Assembly (NCBI RefSeq): GCF_004771005.1
Contig: NZ_RQHV01000001.1
Span: 13,968 to 77,967 of the forward strand
Direction of reading: 5' to 3'
Origin: Leptospira ilyithenensis
GTDB taxonomy: Bacteria; Spirochaetota; Leptospiria; Leptospirales; Leptospiraceae
DNA: 64,000 bases
This document shows, piece by piece, positions 38,396-48,104 of this stretch. Below the pieces are notes generated by a model. It was not told the DNA's origin. It searched no databases and saw only the letters and a program-made list of their open reading frames with translations. A program made the translations under genes and the position numbers. How positions within the stretch are numbered: the first letter of the stretch is position 1; each line of letters opens with the position of its first letter.

Positions 38396-39636
38396 GTTTG
38401 CAAAACCAAGACCCAGAAGTTTATTCCGCACTAAAACACGAAGATGAGAGACAGGAAAATTCTCTCGAAATGATCGCAAGCGAAAATTTCGTTTCACAAG
38501 CGGTCCTTGAAACCTATCACTCCACACTAACAAACAAATATGCGGAAGGTTATCCCGGAAAAAGATATTATAACGGATGTGAAAACGCGGATAAGGTGGA
38601 AGAGCTCGCCATTGACCGCGCAAAAAAATTGTTCGCCGCTGAATATGCCAACGTGCAGCCACATAGCGGTGCACAGGCGAATATGGCCGTTTTTCTGGCG
38701 GCACTCGAGCCGGGAGATAGTTTTCTGGGGATGAACCTTGCTCACGGCGGACACCTAACACACGGCAGCCCGGTCAATATCAGCGGAAAATATTACAAAC
38801 CGATTCCTTACGGAGTCACTGAAAAAGAAGAAACTATAGATTATGCGGAAGTGGCAAAACTCGCAAAAGAACATAAGCCGAAACTCATAGTCGTAGGAGC
38901 ATCCGCTTACCCAAGGACGATTGATTTCACAAAATTCAAAGAAATTGCAGATTCCATCGGAGCGAAATTGATGGCGGATATTGCACATATCGCAGGTTTG
39001 GTGGTGACAGGTGAACACCCTAGCCCAGTGGGATTGTTCGATTATGTAACTACCACAACTCATAAAACTTTACGCGGACCGAGAGGCGGACTTATTCTTT
39101 CTCAAACAGAAAATGAAAAAATTCTAAACTCACGAGTGTTTCCCGGAATCCAAGGCGGGCCTCTTATGCATGTGATTGCGGCAAAAGCAGTCGCATTCGG
39201 CGAAGCACTTCAGCCTGAATTCAAAACTTACATCAAACAAGTGCTAAAGAACGCAAAAATACTTGCGGAAACTTTTCAAAAACGCGGATTCAGAGTCGTT
39301 TCCGGAGGCACTGACAATCATATTGTGCTTTTGGATGTTTCGGTAAAAGGACTCTCTGGCCGTGACGCTGCGGACGGACTGGATGAAGTGGGAATCACTG
39401 TGAATAAAAATGCGATTCCATTTGATAAAAATCCGCCGGCAGTTGCATCCGGAATCAGACTCGGATCGCCTGCGCTTACCACGCGGGGACTGGGAGATGC
39501 CGAGATCGAAAAAGTGGCAAATCTGATCTGTGACTTTTTGGATCATTACGGAGACACATCTTGGAAGGAAAAAGTGAAGGCAGGCGTGAAAGAAATAACG
39601 AAATCGTTTCCAATGACAGGGTTCAGACTGGGTTAA
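38392..39636 (+). CDS. glyA: Serine hydroxymethyltransferase
   Basis: 414 residues, family length. PLP enzyme interconverting serine and glycine with tetrahydrofolate. PLP lysine Lys225 in [15 protein letters not shown]-terminal [28 protein letters not shown] and [12 protein letters not shown] are all typical. Its ATG sits in the lipoate ligase TGA (ATGA overlap). A repeat-rich gap follows before the convergent NRDE gene. Confidence 0.98.
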   Translation: MSLQNQDPEVYSALKHEDERQENSLEMIASENFVSQAVLETYHSTLTNKYAEGYPGKRYYNGCENADKVEELAIDRAKKLFAAEYANVQPHSGAQANMAVFLAALEPGDSFLGMNLAHGGHLTHGSPVNISGKYYKPIPYGVTEKEETIDYAEVAKLAKEHKPKLIVVGASAYPRTIDFTKFKEIADSIGAKLMADIAHIAGLVVTGEHPSPVGLFDYVTTTTHKTLRGPRGGLILSQTENEKILNSRVFPGIQGGPLMHVIAAKAVAFGEALQPEFKTYIKQVLKNAKILAETFQKRGFRVVSGGTDNHIVLLDVSVKGLSGRDAADGLDEVGITVNKNAIPFDKNPPAVASGIRLGSPALTTRGLGDAEIEKVANLICDFLDHYGDTSWKEKVKAGVKEITKSFPMTGFRLG

Positions 39637-39670
39637 CGGGGATTAGGTGGTCGATGAGTTCCCCCGCCCC

Positions 39671-39764
39671 TTCGAGCGCCCATAGAAGCGAGAAGTATCC
39701 GAAGGATCATCAGCAAAGCTGGATCTTAGGGTGGGGAGGAGTGGTTCGTGGGAAGCCGCTCCCC
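39671..39764. repeat. Dispersed repeat 2 (copy D) and GC-rich hairpin
   Basis: 39671-39730 matches 52424-52482 over about 60 nt, with 16 identical nt ATCATCAGCAAAGCTG (39706-39721 and 52460-52475). AGCGCCCATAGAAGCGAGAA (39675-39694) also matches, inverted, 22998-23019. A hairpin GGGGAG...CTCCCC (39733-39764) follows. No gene in the 203-bp gap between glyA and the NRDE gene. At the right end, 39823-39834 carries the inverted form of AAAAAGGCGAAC. Confidence 0.75.
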
Positions 39765-39839
39765 AAACCCCTACCATAAATTGATTCCCCCGTCAAACAC
39801 CTCAAAAATTTTATTTCTATTTGTTCGCCTTTTTACCCT

Positions 39840-40634
39840 TTATTTTCGGACTATTGAAAATTCATAATGTACATCTTCTGTTTCCCGGGTAAAAGGGCCG
39901 GGATAAGTTTTCTCCCAAAAAGAACAAACCCCTTCTTCGGAGATCATTACAATCGTGCTGACTCGGGTTCCATACCCAGGAACGGAAATTCGCACGGAAG
40001 ACAAAGCCATTTCCTTCAAAACTCCGATCCCGGTATCAGGCAAACTTTCTTCCGAAGCTTTTTCCTCATCGCCCAAAGTATGAAATAACTCGGAAGCAAT
40101 CTGAGACGGATCATTTCCTTTCTCCGTTTTTTCGGAAATTCGAATCATGGCTTCTCGAATTTTTTTAGTCTTCGGCCACTCCGTGTTCCACAAGCTATTG
40201 CTAAGCGCATGAAATCCTGGTCCGATCGTTTCGACCCCATCTCTTCGATTGGAAAGATATCTGGCTTCTTTTCCGTCAAACAGGAATAAGTTGAATCCTT
40301 CATAAAAATTTCTTCCGGTATATAAATTCTTCGCATAATCTTCTGCGGAAAATTCACCTCGTAAAAAATTCTCTACCAATTTTCCTCTGGAAATCGGATT
40401 GGAAACTGGCGGATCTCGAAGATCCCGTTTATTGGTAACAAATGAAATTTTCCCTTCTTTGGTAACGCCTAACCAAGTACCTAACGATATTCGGTCCCTA
40501 CCTGCCAAAAGATAAGGGGCATCTTCCCAGAACCCTGCACGGGCTGCAGGTCTTGCAAAAAATTCGTCTCGGTTGGATGCAATCACAATCGGATAACCAT
40601 CCCATATTTTATATGCCAAACCTACTAAACACAT
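39840..40634 (-). CDS. NRDE family protein
   Basis: 264 residues. N-terminus MCLVGLAYKI with Cys2, and the name-giving NRDE motif at residues 21-24 (ASNRDEFFARPAA). Further typical stretches: GRDRISLGTWLGVTKEGK and YLSNRRDGVETIGPG. The fold is Ntn-hydrolase-like, and the eukaryotic homologue (TANGO2) affects Golgi and haem handling; bacterial function unresolved. Convergent with glyA; divergent from DUF4254. Confidence 0.92.
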   Translation of the reverse strand: MCLVGLAYKIWDGYPIVIASNRDEFFARPAARAGFWEDAPYLLAGRDRISLGTWLGVTKEGKISFVTNKRDLRDPPVSNPISRGKLVENFLRGEFSAEDYAKNLYTGRNFYEGFNLFLFDGKEARYLSNRRDGVETIGPGFHALSNSLWNTEWPKTKKIREAMIRISEKTEKGNDPSQIASELFHTLGDEEKASEESLPDTGIGVLKEMALSSVRISVPGYGTRVSTIVMISEEGVCSFWEKTYPGPFTRETEDVHYEFSIVRK

Positions 40635-40661
40635 GGCTCCAAAAGAAAACTTTTTACTGCC

Positions 40662-40692
40662 TTGTCAAATTATTACCGATCTTTTATATAAT
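40662..40692 (+). promoter_or_regulatory. Possible sigma70-type promoter for the DUF4254-GT9 genes
   Basis: TTGTCA (40662-40667) and TATAAT (40687-40692) separated by 19 nt, 87 nt before the DUF4254 ATG in the divergent gap. The spacing is 2 nt longer than ideal. Read from sequence only. Confidence 0.4.
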
Positions 40693-40778
40693 AGTACATT
40701 TCCGAAAAGAAGAGAAATGAATAAATATTTGGATTGAATTCGCAGATATTACAAAAACCCTACTAAAAAGAGAAACTC

Positions 40779-41384
40779 ATGAACCTCGACGGAAATAAAG
40801 CAGTCTCCATATTTCAACAATCCGTATCGGATTGGCATAAAAAAGAAGCTCCTCACCCAAATCCTTATCCGGAACATACTCTAGAAAATATTCTCTACAA
40901 TAAAAACCATGTAGATACCATCCAATGGCATATTGAAGATGAAATTCGCAGACCGGACATCCCTTTGGAAGAAGTAGTCGCATTAAAAAGAAAAATAGAC
41001 AAACTCAATCAGGATCGTACGGATATGGTTGAGAAGTTAGACGATTTCGTTATCTTGCTGTTTAAAGACATTGTCCCCAAACAGAACGCGAGACTCAATT
41101 CGGAATCTCCTGCATGGCTTTTGGACCGAATGAGCATATTGGAATTAAAGATTTTTCACATGCAAGAGCAAGTAGATAGAAAAGATGCCGGCGCATCGCA
41201 AGAACATCTTGAAAAATGCAGACAAAAACTAACGATTCTCCTGGAACAAAGAACAGATCTTAAAACCTGCCTGGATGAACTTTTTACGGACTATAAAAAT
41301 GGGGATAGAAAAGTAAAAGTTTATCGTCAAATGAAAATGTACAACGATCAAAATCTGAATCCTTCCCTATACAAAACAAAATGA
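40779..41384 (+). CDS. DUF4254 family protein
   Basis: 201 residues, helical. Residues 25-120 match DUF4254: HTLENILYNKNHVDTIQWHIEDE, KLNQDRTDMVEKLD and SPAWLLDRMSILELKIFHM. The family is found beside GT9 glycosyltransferases, as here (the GT9 ATG overlaps its stop by 4 bp), which suggests a role in LPS core or envelope-glycan synthesis, although no activity is known. Cytoplasmic. Confidence 0.88.
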   Translation: MNLDGNKAVSIFQQSVSDWHKKEAPHPNPYPEHTLENILYNKNHVDTIQWHIEDEIRRPDIPLEEVVALKRKIDKLNQDRTDMVEKLDDFVILLFKDIVPKQNARLNSESPAWLLDRMSILELKIFHMQEQVDRKDAGASQEHLEKCRQKLTILLEQRTDLKTCLDELFTDYKNGDRKVKVYRQMKMYNDQNLNPSLYKTK

Positions 41385-42436
41385 ACTTACTAGTATTAAG
41401 ATTTTCTGCAATGGGTGATGTAGCTCTTATGACTCCCGCGCTCATTGCCATCGCAGCAAAATACTCCAATGCTCAACTAACGATAGTTACTCGCGGAAAT
41501 TTCTCACCTTTCTTTTACAATATTCCGAATGTCAATGTACTTGGGATCAATCTCAAAAAATACAAGGGTTTTTTCGGAGTTATCAAACTCTATAGGGAAA
41601 TAATCAAACTGGGTCCCTTTCATGCAGTCGTGGATTTACATGGCTCGGTTCGATCCAGGATGATTGCTTTCTTCTTCCGATGGCAGGGAATCCCTACTTC
41701 CAAGATCATCAAAGGGCGAAGGGAAAAACTCCAACAAACAAGAAGGTTCAATAAAAAGATAAATCCGCTCCCTCATACTGTGGATCGTTATTTGAACGTT
41801 TTTAAAAAAGTAGGATACGATGCTCCGATCCGCAAAGGGCCTTGGCTGAATGTGGATGGAGAATCAAAAATGTTTGCCAAAGATTATTTCAAATCCATCG
41901 GCCTTGAAAAAAAATCCGGCCAATGGTTCGGGTTCGCCCCTTTTGCCGGACACGCCCTCAAAGAATGGCCTTTTCCAAAATCCAAAAAACTAACAGAAAT
42001 TTTGTTAGAAGAATTTCCCGATTGTCATGTATTTCTATTCGGAAGCAAGGACGAAGGAAAACAACTGGAAAACCTGAAAGCAGGTTCGTCCCGGATCAAT
42101 CTTGTTCAAGGCGGGAATCTGGGGATACGTGGAGAGTTGGGAATTATGGAACGTTTGGATCTGATGATTGGAATGGATTCATCTAACGTTCATATTGCGG
42201 CACTATTGAAAAAGCCGGTGATCGGTTTGTATGGCACCACCCACCCTATGTCCGGATTCGGACCTTTTGCACAGGAAGATTCCGGTGTTTTGCAAGTTGA
42301 CCTGGCCTGCCGACCCTGTTCTATTTATGGAAATACCAAATGTTGGCGAGGCGATTTTGCTTGTATGGAAATGATCGATCCGTTTGACGTAGTACGTCGC
42401 ATTCGCTTTCTACAGAATGTAAATACTTTATGGTAA
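41381..42436 (+). CDS. Glycosyltransferase family 9 (heptosyltransferase-like)
   Basis: 351 residues. GT-B fold with N-terminal LLVLRFSAMGDVALMTPAL, the central FGFAPFAGHALKEWP and the donor-side GMDSSNVHIAALLKKPVIGLYG followed by HPMSGFGPF, the usual ADP-heptose:LPS transferase pattern. Late cysteines (LACRPCSIYGNTKC) form a cluster also common in GT9. It probably adds a sugar to LPS core. Overlaps DUF4254 by 4 bp and the next exported-protein gene by 7 bp. Confidence 0.92.
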   Translation: MNLLVLRFSAMGDVALMTPALIAIAAKYSNAQLTIVTRGNFSPFFYNIPNVNVLGINLKKYKGFFGVIKLYREIIKLGPFHAVVDLHGSVRSRMIAFFFRWQGIPTSKIIKGRREKLQQTRRFNKKINPLPHTVDRYLNVFKKVGYDAPIRKGPWLNVDGESKMFAKDYFKSIGLEKKSGQWFGFAPFAGHALKEWPFPKSKKLTEILLEEFPDCHVFLFGSKDEGKQLENLKAGSSRINLVQGGNLGIRGELGIMERLDLMIGMDSSNVHIAALLKKPVIGLYGTTHPMSGFGPFAQEDSGVLQVDLACRPCSIYGNTKCWRGDFACMEMIDPFDVVRRIRFLQNVNTLW

Positions 42437-43491
42437 AGTCGAAGCTCATTGTATCATACTTTTCCCTTTTAACAACCGTTACTGTCTTTACTTTTTCCCA
42501 ACCTCCCACCGATTTATTTTCCCAACCGACAACAAATCCAAGCTCGAATCCAAAAGCCCCGGTTGAAATCGATTCTTTCGATTCTCCGGTCATTGAAAAT
42601 TTTTTACCTTCTCCCAATAAGGAAAAGTTCGAAGAACAGATTTCATGCAGCAAGGAAGACTGCATTCAAATTCCATTTACAAAGGAAAACAAAAACATCT
42701 CCCAAGTATGGGAAGAGTTGGGAAAAAACAGCGGCAAAGTGGTCGTAGAAATCAAAGATAAAAATCTGAAGATTGATGATGAATACTTGGAAGATTTGGT
42801 AGAATATCTGAGAGAAATTTCCAAGCGGGACGGAAATGTTTCTTTCGAACCTTATTATATCGGAATCAGAGCATTCGGATTTGCAGATATTCCTGTGTTT
42901 AAGGATTTATTCGGAGTCAGCTACAATATCTACAAACGAATCAAATCCATCTTGATTTTCAATCGGATGAAACATTATAATGCAAAAGTTTTGTATCATC
43001 CGGTAACACATGAAATCATGTTGTTTTACTTTTTTCACAAAAATTATGGCAACCTTTGCGATACTGTTTATTCAACATGCACCAGCTTACAGTATATAGA
43101 TGATGATTTTTTCGACTTCCAACTTTCTCAAGCACTTACAAAGTCGGAAAGAAACAATGCACCGGTTGAAGTCAAATTCCAACAAGTGTCGGCGGAACTA
43201 CCTCAGGTAAAACTGGACATAGACCATTTGCTTGTAGCGAACCGCTCTTCCCGACTTTATAAATGGTTGATCGCTTCCAAAGAAACGGACACCAAAAAGA
43301 TAAAACAGGAAAGGTTTTTGGATCTGAGCTTAGTTGTATCCATTTTAGATTATAGTCTGAAAGCATACGAGCTTGTGGAAGCCATTCGACTGTATATGCC
43401 GGTGCGAAAGATGAAATCCGAAGTCGTATATGACGATTCCACCGGCAACAAAGTAGTCAAATCCGTCGTATTTACCAAGATCACCAAATAG
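42430..43491 (+). CDS. Exported protein of unknown function
   Basis: 353 residues. An N-terminal hydrophobic segment (SYFSLLTTVTVFTFS, about 8-23) followed by a Pro/Ser/Thr-rich linker (QPPTDLFSQPTTNPSSNPKA) suggests export. The rest is alpha/beta with four spaced cysteines (SCSKEDC, NLCDTVYSTC). No domain recognised. Its start overlaps the GT9 stop by 7 bp, so it probably belongs to the same transcript; its stop is 3 bp from the stop of the convergent GT4 gene. Confidence 0.7.
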   Translation: MVKSKLIVSYFSLLTTVTVFTFSQPPTDLFSQPTTNPSSNPKAPVEIDSFDSPVIENFLPSPNKEKFEEQISCSKEDCIQIPFTKENKNISQVWEELGKNSGKVVVEIKDKNLKIDDEYLEDLVEYLREISKRDGNVSFEPYYIGIRAFGFADIPVFKDLFGVSYNIYKRIKSILIFNRMKHYNAKVLYHPVTHEIMLFYFFHKNYGNLCDTVYSTCTSLQYIDDDFFDFQLSQALTKSERNNAPVEVKFQQVSAELPQVKLDIDHLLVANRSSRLYKWLIASKETDTKKIKQERFLDLSLVVSILDYSLKAYELVEAIRLYMPVRKMKSEVVYDDSTGNKVVKSVVFTKITK

Positions 43492-43494
43492 TCT

Positions 43495-44784
43495 TTAGTG
43501 GTTTACGAAATCAAAAAAAATATCCAAAAGAGTTCCCTTCTTTTCTTTTCCCTTTGTAGCTTCGATTAACTTGCGATACATTTCTTCCATTGCATCAACG
43601 CATTTGCTCATTTCATGACCGGAAGCAATCTCAATGGAATTTTTGGAAAACTCTTTATACTTCTCCGGATCATTCAAAAGTCGAATGGAAAGTTCCGCCA
43701 ATTTTTTTACATCAAAAGGAGGCGCGATATATCCGTTTCTTTCCTCTTGGATGAGTTCAGGCAAAGCGAAAGAATCCACACCGACAGCAGGCAGCCCGCA
43801 AGCAATGGACTCAAGTACAACTAACCCTTGTGTCTCCATAGTGGAAGCAGTCAGAAACAAATCATATTGAGGGTATATATTGTGCAATTCCGCATTGGGA
43901 ACAAACCCTTTGAAAATAATCGAGTCCTTTAACTCCAAATGTTCCGCTTGTCTTTGCAAAGACGGAATGGCCGGACCTTCGCCTATGATTGTTAAGGTGG
44001 CTTTTGGGAAAACATCATGGATCAATTTGAATGAATTTAAAATCACATCGCAATTTTTCTCATAAGAAATCCTTCCCACATGCAAAAGTTTCGGAGCGGA
44101 ATTGTCCAAAGATTTGACCTTGCCTGTAAATCGTTTCAAATCCATCCCGTTGGAAACAACCGTAACAGGCCGGGTGATTCCGTAATCCGCCAATTGTTTT
44201 TTGATCAAATGGCTCGGCGAAACTACAACATCACACCTGTTATATAAGTCATTGCATATTTTTAGAATGATTTTTTTTCTAAGATTGAAATTGTCGAATT
44301 TTACAAATTTATCCAAGTCATCTATGTTCATTTTCTTTTTAAATTTGTTGATTTTAAAAAAAAGTTTGTCCAGTTTGAACAACCGATAGAAGGAAACATA
44401 CATCTCTTGTTCTGCCATGAGTGTGTGATAAGTTCCAACAGTCGGTATCCCGAATCGTTCCGCTGCATTGACAGCGTAAACTCCAAGTAACCCGGGTGTG
44501 TGTATGTGAATGATATCGGGCTGAAAGTCTTCTATGATTTTTTTGATTTTGCCTGGAGATGGTAGTACCACTTTGATGTCGGGGTAACTTGGCAAATATC
44601 CGGAGCGAAATCGAATTACCTGGATATTGTCGCCCATTCTCTCAAAATCCCCTTCTCCGTAACGAGGGGCGCAGATGGTGAATTCATGCCCCCGCAGGGA
44701 TAAAAGTTCCGAAAAATTCTTTATCGAGACGGCTACGCCGTCCGTTTTCGGTAAAAATGTGTCGGAAAAATATAGAACTTTCAA
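43495..44784 (-). CDS. Glycosyltransferase family 4
   Basis: 429 residues from TTG 44784, with AGAGG upstream. GT-B retaining enzyme: N-terminal [29 protein letters not shown], and donor site [40 protein letters not shown] (the E-x7-E motif). Related enzymes make glucosyl- or mannosyl-glycerolipids or envelope glycans; an inserted helical segment with many Lys (about 140-190, [16 protein letters not shown]) could bind the membrane. Divergent from the O-antigen ligase gene 18 bp away. Confidence 0.9.
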   Translation of the reverse strand: MKVLYFSDTFLPKTDGVAVSIKNFSELLSLRGHEFTICAPRYGEGDFERMGDNIQVIRFRSGYLPSYPDIKVVLPSPGKIKKIIEDFQPDIIHIHTPGLLGVYAVNAAERFGIPTVGTYHTLMAEQEMYVSFYRLFKLDKLFFKINKFKKKMNIDDLDKFVKFDNFNLRKKIILKICNDLYNRCDVVVSPSHLIKKQLADYGITRPVTVVSNGMDLKRFTGKVKSLDNSAPKLLHVGRISYEKNCDVILNSFKLIHDVFPKATLTIIGEGPAIPSLQRQAEHLELKDSIIFKGFVPNAELHNIYPQYDLFLTASTMETQGLVVLESIACGLPAVGVDSFALPELIQEERNGYIAPPFDVKKLAELSIRLLNDPEKYKEFSKNSIEIASGHEMSKCVDAMEEMYRKLIEATKGKEKKGTLLDIFFDFVNH

Positions 44785-44802
44785 TCGGAACCTCTTTACA
44801 AA

Positions 44803-46134
44803 ATGACGAAAGTATATACTTTCGATACAGCAATGTTATACCGAATCTATCTTCTCTTTCTATCTCTGTCTATCATTTCCTGCGCTATTTCCGTTTCTTT
44901 GAGCCAGCTTTTTTTAGTCATTTCCTTCTGCTTATTTTTGTTCTTGCCCGAAAAGCCGAATTTCAAATCTCCACTTGTATTAATCATTGTTTGTTTTTAC
45001 TCCTGGCAATTTGTTACATTAATATTTCATTTTTTTGAAAGCGGATCGGATCTTTCCGTTATCTCCCGAGCATTCAAAGCGGAGATGAAAGATATCTTTT
45101 TGGCTTCGGCTTTTTTCTGCATTCAGGGAATCAAAAAAGAAGACCAACCGAAGTTAGAGAAAGTCTTACGTATTTTTTCCTACATAATTCTTATTACAGG
45201 TGCCTTATCCGTTTTTTCAGAAACGAGACTATCCAGGTTGATCTCCGATTTGTACAAAACATCTTCATCCTGGCCTTACCAACACCATTACGGAAGTTTG
45301 GCAGGGATCGATGTCTATCTTCCCATCGGACTCATGAATACCCACCTAACATTCGGAGGATTGATTTCATTTGTTTTTCCATACTATTTCTTTCAAGTCT
45401 ATGAAGTCTGGAAAAACAAAGAAAAATTATATCTGAGATTATTACATGCTTTCTGTTTTTTGACACTCTTATGCGTTTTTCTGTTTAATAACGCAAGATC
45501 CGCAATGTTAGGCTCTTCCATAAGCATAATACTGGGTTTGTATATTTTAATTTTCAAAAAGAACGAAATCTCGAAAAAAACGATCGGCATTGCATTCGGA
45601 ACCGGGCTCGTCCTTGTTTTATTTCTCGGCACGGCATATTTGCAATCGGGAGCCGTGCGAAAAATCATCAAACCTTTGTTTGGTTCAGAGAAACATACTG
45701 ATTCAGGCAGAACCTTTATCTGGGACTCCAGTTTTCCTCTAATAAAAAACAATCCTATATTCGGAATCGGGTCAGGCTCCTACCCCGAACAAATTGAGAT
45801 ATCCAGAAAGGAAAAATCCTTCGAGCACAGGGAACTTTCCTTTTTTTACGAAGTAACCCAAAGAGGACATGCACATAACGATTACTTTCACCTAAGTTCT
45901 GTTTTTGGATTGCCTCAGGTGCTTTTGTATATTTTATTGAGTTGTTTCATCGTTTACGGTTTCGCGGACAATCGTTTTTCCAAACAAACAATGTATTGGA
46001 CTATCGGCTTAACGGGCTTCTTTTTTTCAGGGCTTCTGCAATGTTATTTTCAAGATGACGAAGTTCTGATAGTATTTTTTTATTTTCTTGGATATTATCA
46101 TATGCTAATAAATAAGGAAGATTTGATCGTATGA
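44803..46134 (+). CDS. O-antigen ligase / Wzy-type membrane protein
   Basis: 443 residues with about 12 hydrophobic helices. The Wzy_C (O-antigen ligase) region is seen in [18 protein letters not shown], the long periplasmic loop [28 protein letters not shown], and [15 protein letters not shown] with the conserved H-x-N(D). Enzymes of this type join O-antigen to lipid A-core or polymerise repeat units on the periplasmic face. The true start may be ATG 44833. Its stop overlaps the GH5 start by 4 bp. Confidence 0.88.
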   Translation: MTKVYTFDTAMLYRIYLLFLSLSIISCAISVSLSQLFLVISFCLFLFLPEKPNFKSPLVLIIVCFYSWQFVTLIFHFFESGSDLSVISRAFKAEMKDIFLASAFFCIQGIKKEDQPKLEKVLRIFSYIILITGALSVFSETRLSRLISDLYKTSSSWPYQHHYGSLAGIDVYLPIGLMNTHLTFGGLISFVFPYYFFQVYEVWKNKEKLYLRLLHAFCFLTLLCVFLFNNARSAMLGSSISIILGLYILIFKKNEISKKTIGIAFGTGLVLVLFLGTAYLQSGAVRKIIKPLFGSEKHTDSGRTFIWDSSFPLIKNNPIFGIGSGSYPEQIEISRKEKSFEHRELSFFYEVTQRGHAHNDYFHLSSVFGLPQVLLYILLSCFIVYGFADNRFSKQTMYWTIGLTGFFFSGLLQCYFQDDEVLIVFFYFLGYYHMLINKEDLIV

Positions 46135-48104
46135 AAAGATTACATCCGTCAGGTGAATGGTTTGAAGATGAATCCGGAAGAAAAGTAATCCTGCGAGGAG
46201 TAAACCTCGGCGGAGATACAAAGTCCCCTTATCCAAACGGCGGCACACATATTGCCACCGATTTTTCGGATCATAGGGACGTCAGCTTCGTAGGAAGACC
46301 TTTTCCTCTTGCAGATGCAAAAGAACATTTCACTAGACTCCAAAAATGGGGTTTCAATTGTTTCAGGCTGCTGACCACTTGGGAAGCAATCGAACACAAA
46401 GGTCCGGACGATTATGACACCGAATATCTTGACTATCTAACTGAAATTACACGACTTGCAGGCGACTACGGATTTTATGTTTTTGTCGATTTCCACCAAG
46501 ACGTATGGAGTCGAATGACCGGAGGAGACGGTGCTCCCGGTTGGCTTTTTGAAAAGATCGGAATCGATTATACAAAATTATCGGATGCCGATGCAAGTAT
46601 CGTCATGCAATTAAAATACGATTATACGAAGCCCGGAACAAGGCAGGAAGACAACTATCCCACGATGTGTTGGTCGCAAAACTATAAATATGCGGGAAAT
46701 GCGATTCTATGGACTTTGTTTTTCGGAGGAAGGGACTTTGCTCCGAATTTTTTTATAGATGGGAAAAACGTTCAGGACTATATGCAGGATCATTATCTGG
46801 GCTGTATGTTGGCAGTTGCGGAAAGGATCAAAGATTTTCCTCATGTTCTCGGATTTGATTCGTTAAACGAACCTGGCAAAGGTTTTATCGGAAAGGCGAT
46901 GAACGATCGGGGCATATCGAATCACGAAGACGATCCTGCGAAACCCGGACTGGCCTGGTCTGCAATAGATGCGCTTTACTCCGCCCAAGGTTTCACTATC
47001 GAGCTTCCTTATTTGGGACTCAGTATTATAAAAGGAGGATTTGTTCCGAAAAAAAAGCAAGTTGTCAATGAAAAACAAACGTCTATTTGGTTTTATCATG
47101 TACCGGGTGATCCGTTCCAATTGGAAGGCGCATGGACTTTGACAAAAGACGGCACTCCCTTCATTGAAAAAAACGATTATTTTCAAGTAGTAAACGACAA
47201 ACCGGTAGAGTTTGACCGGGATTATATGATTCCTTTCATTCGAAAAGTGGGAGAAGCAGTACATTCCGTTCGCAAGGATTGGATGATATTTGCGGAAAGG
47301 GAAGCGACTGACGGAGTATTCAAACCGAATTTCGACGGAGAACTTCCGCAAAACAGTGTTAATGCGACTCATTGGTATGATTATACTGTTTTGATTTTCA
47401 AACAATTCTTATATCCGATCGCACTCGACCCGATCCGAAAAATTCCGGTATTCGGAGAAAACGGAATCCGCAAATCCTACGTTAATCAGTTAGCACGCGT
47501 TAAATCAGGAAGTTTAAATGTTCCTGGAAAAGTGCCGACTCTGATCGGAGAATTCGGAATTCCATTCGATTTAAAAGCAGGAAAAGCCTATAAAGAATGG
47601 AAAAAAGGAAATCATAGTCCCAAAATCTGGAAAAATCATGTAAGAGCACTCAATTGTATGTACAATGCGATGGATGATTTATTTCTTTCCAACACTCTTT
47701 GGAATTATACAGCGTCTAATAAAAACGATCTAATGATCGGAGACGGATGGAATCAGGAAGATTTGAGTATTTATTCCGAAGATCAGAAACTTCCCGATGC
47801 AGAAGTAGATTTATATGGCGGAGGAGGACGGGCCTTGGAAGGATTTGTAAGACCATTTGCCCGATTCATCCAAGGAATTCCCAAAAAAATGAATTATCAA
47901 CTATCCTCGAAGAAATTCATTCTTGAATGGATTGCGGATAAAAAGATTCAGGGACCTACTGAAATCGTTCTACCAAGATTCGTTTACCCTAACGGAATCA
48001 AGGTGGAATATGGAAATTGCAAACCGATTGCAGATATTACGGATACACTTTTAATTCAAGCGGAGGAGGACGGACAAACGTTCGTTTCCATTCAAGCATT
48101 ATGA
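46131..48104 (+). CDS. GH5 family hydrolase, glycosylceramidase-like
   Basis: 657 residues. (beta/alpha)8 glycoside hydrolase with acid/base Glu247 (FDSLNEPG) and nucleophile Glu474 (TLIGEFGIPF). N-terminal RKVILRGVNLGGDTKSPYPN and HQDVWSRMTGGDGAPGW resemble endoglycoceramidase-related enzymes and the fungal cytosolic sterol-glucosidase/glucocerebrosidase group (GH5_12). A C-terminal beta domain (about 580-657) follows. There is no signal peptide, so it should act in the cytoplasm. The start and stop both form 4-bp overlaps, with the O-antigen ligase and the adenylate cyclase. A glycolipid substrate is inferred. Confidence 0.87.
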   Translation: MKRLHPSGEWFEDESGRKVILRGVNLGGDTKSPYPNGGTHIATDFSDHRDVSFVGRPFPLADAKEHFTRLQKWGFNCFRLLTTWEAIEHKGPDDYDTEYLDYLTEITRLAGDYGFYVFVDFHQDVWSRMTGGDGAPGWLFEKIGIDYTKLSDADASIVMQLKYDYTKPGTRQEDNYPTMCWSQNYKYAGNAILWTLFFGGRDFAPNFFIDGKNVQDYMQDHYLGCMLAVAERIKDFPHVLGFDSLNEPGKGFIGKAMNDRGISNHEDDPAKPGLAWSAIDALYSAQGFTIELPYLGLSIIKGGFVPKKKQVVNEKQTSIWFYHVPGDPFQLEGAWTLTKDGTPFIEKNDYFQVVNDKPVEFDRDYMIPFIRKVGEAVHSVRKDWMIFAEREATDGVFKPNFDGELPQNSVNATHWYDYTVLIFKQFLYPIALDPIRKIPVFGENGIRKSYVNQLARVKSGSLNVPGKVPTLIGEFGIPFDLKAGKAYKEWKKGNHSPKIWKNHVRALNCMYNAMDDLFLSNTLWNYTASNKNDLMIGDGWNQEDLSIYSEDQKLPDAEVDLYGGGGRALEGFVRPFARFIQGIPKKMNYQLSSKKFILEWIADKKIQGPTEIVLPRFVYPNGIKVEYGNCKPIADITDTLLIQAEEDGQTFVSIQAL

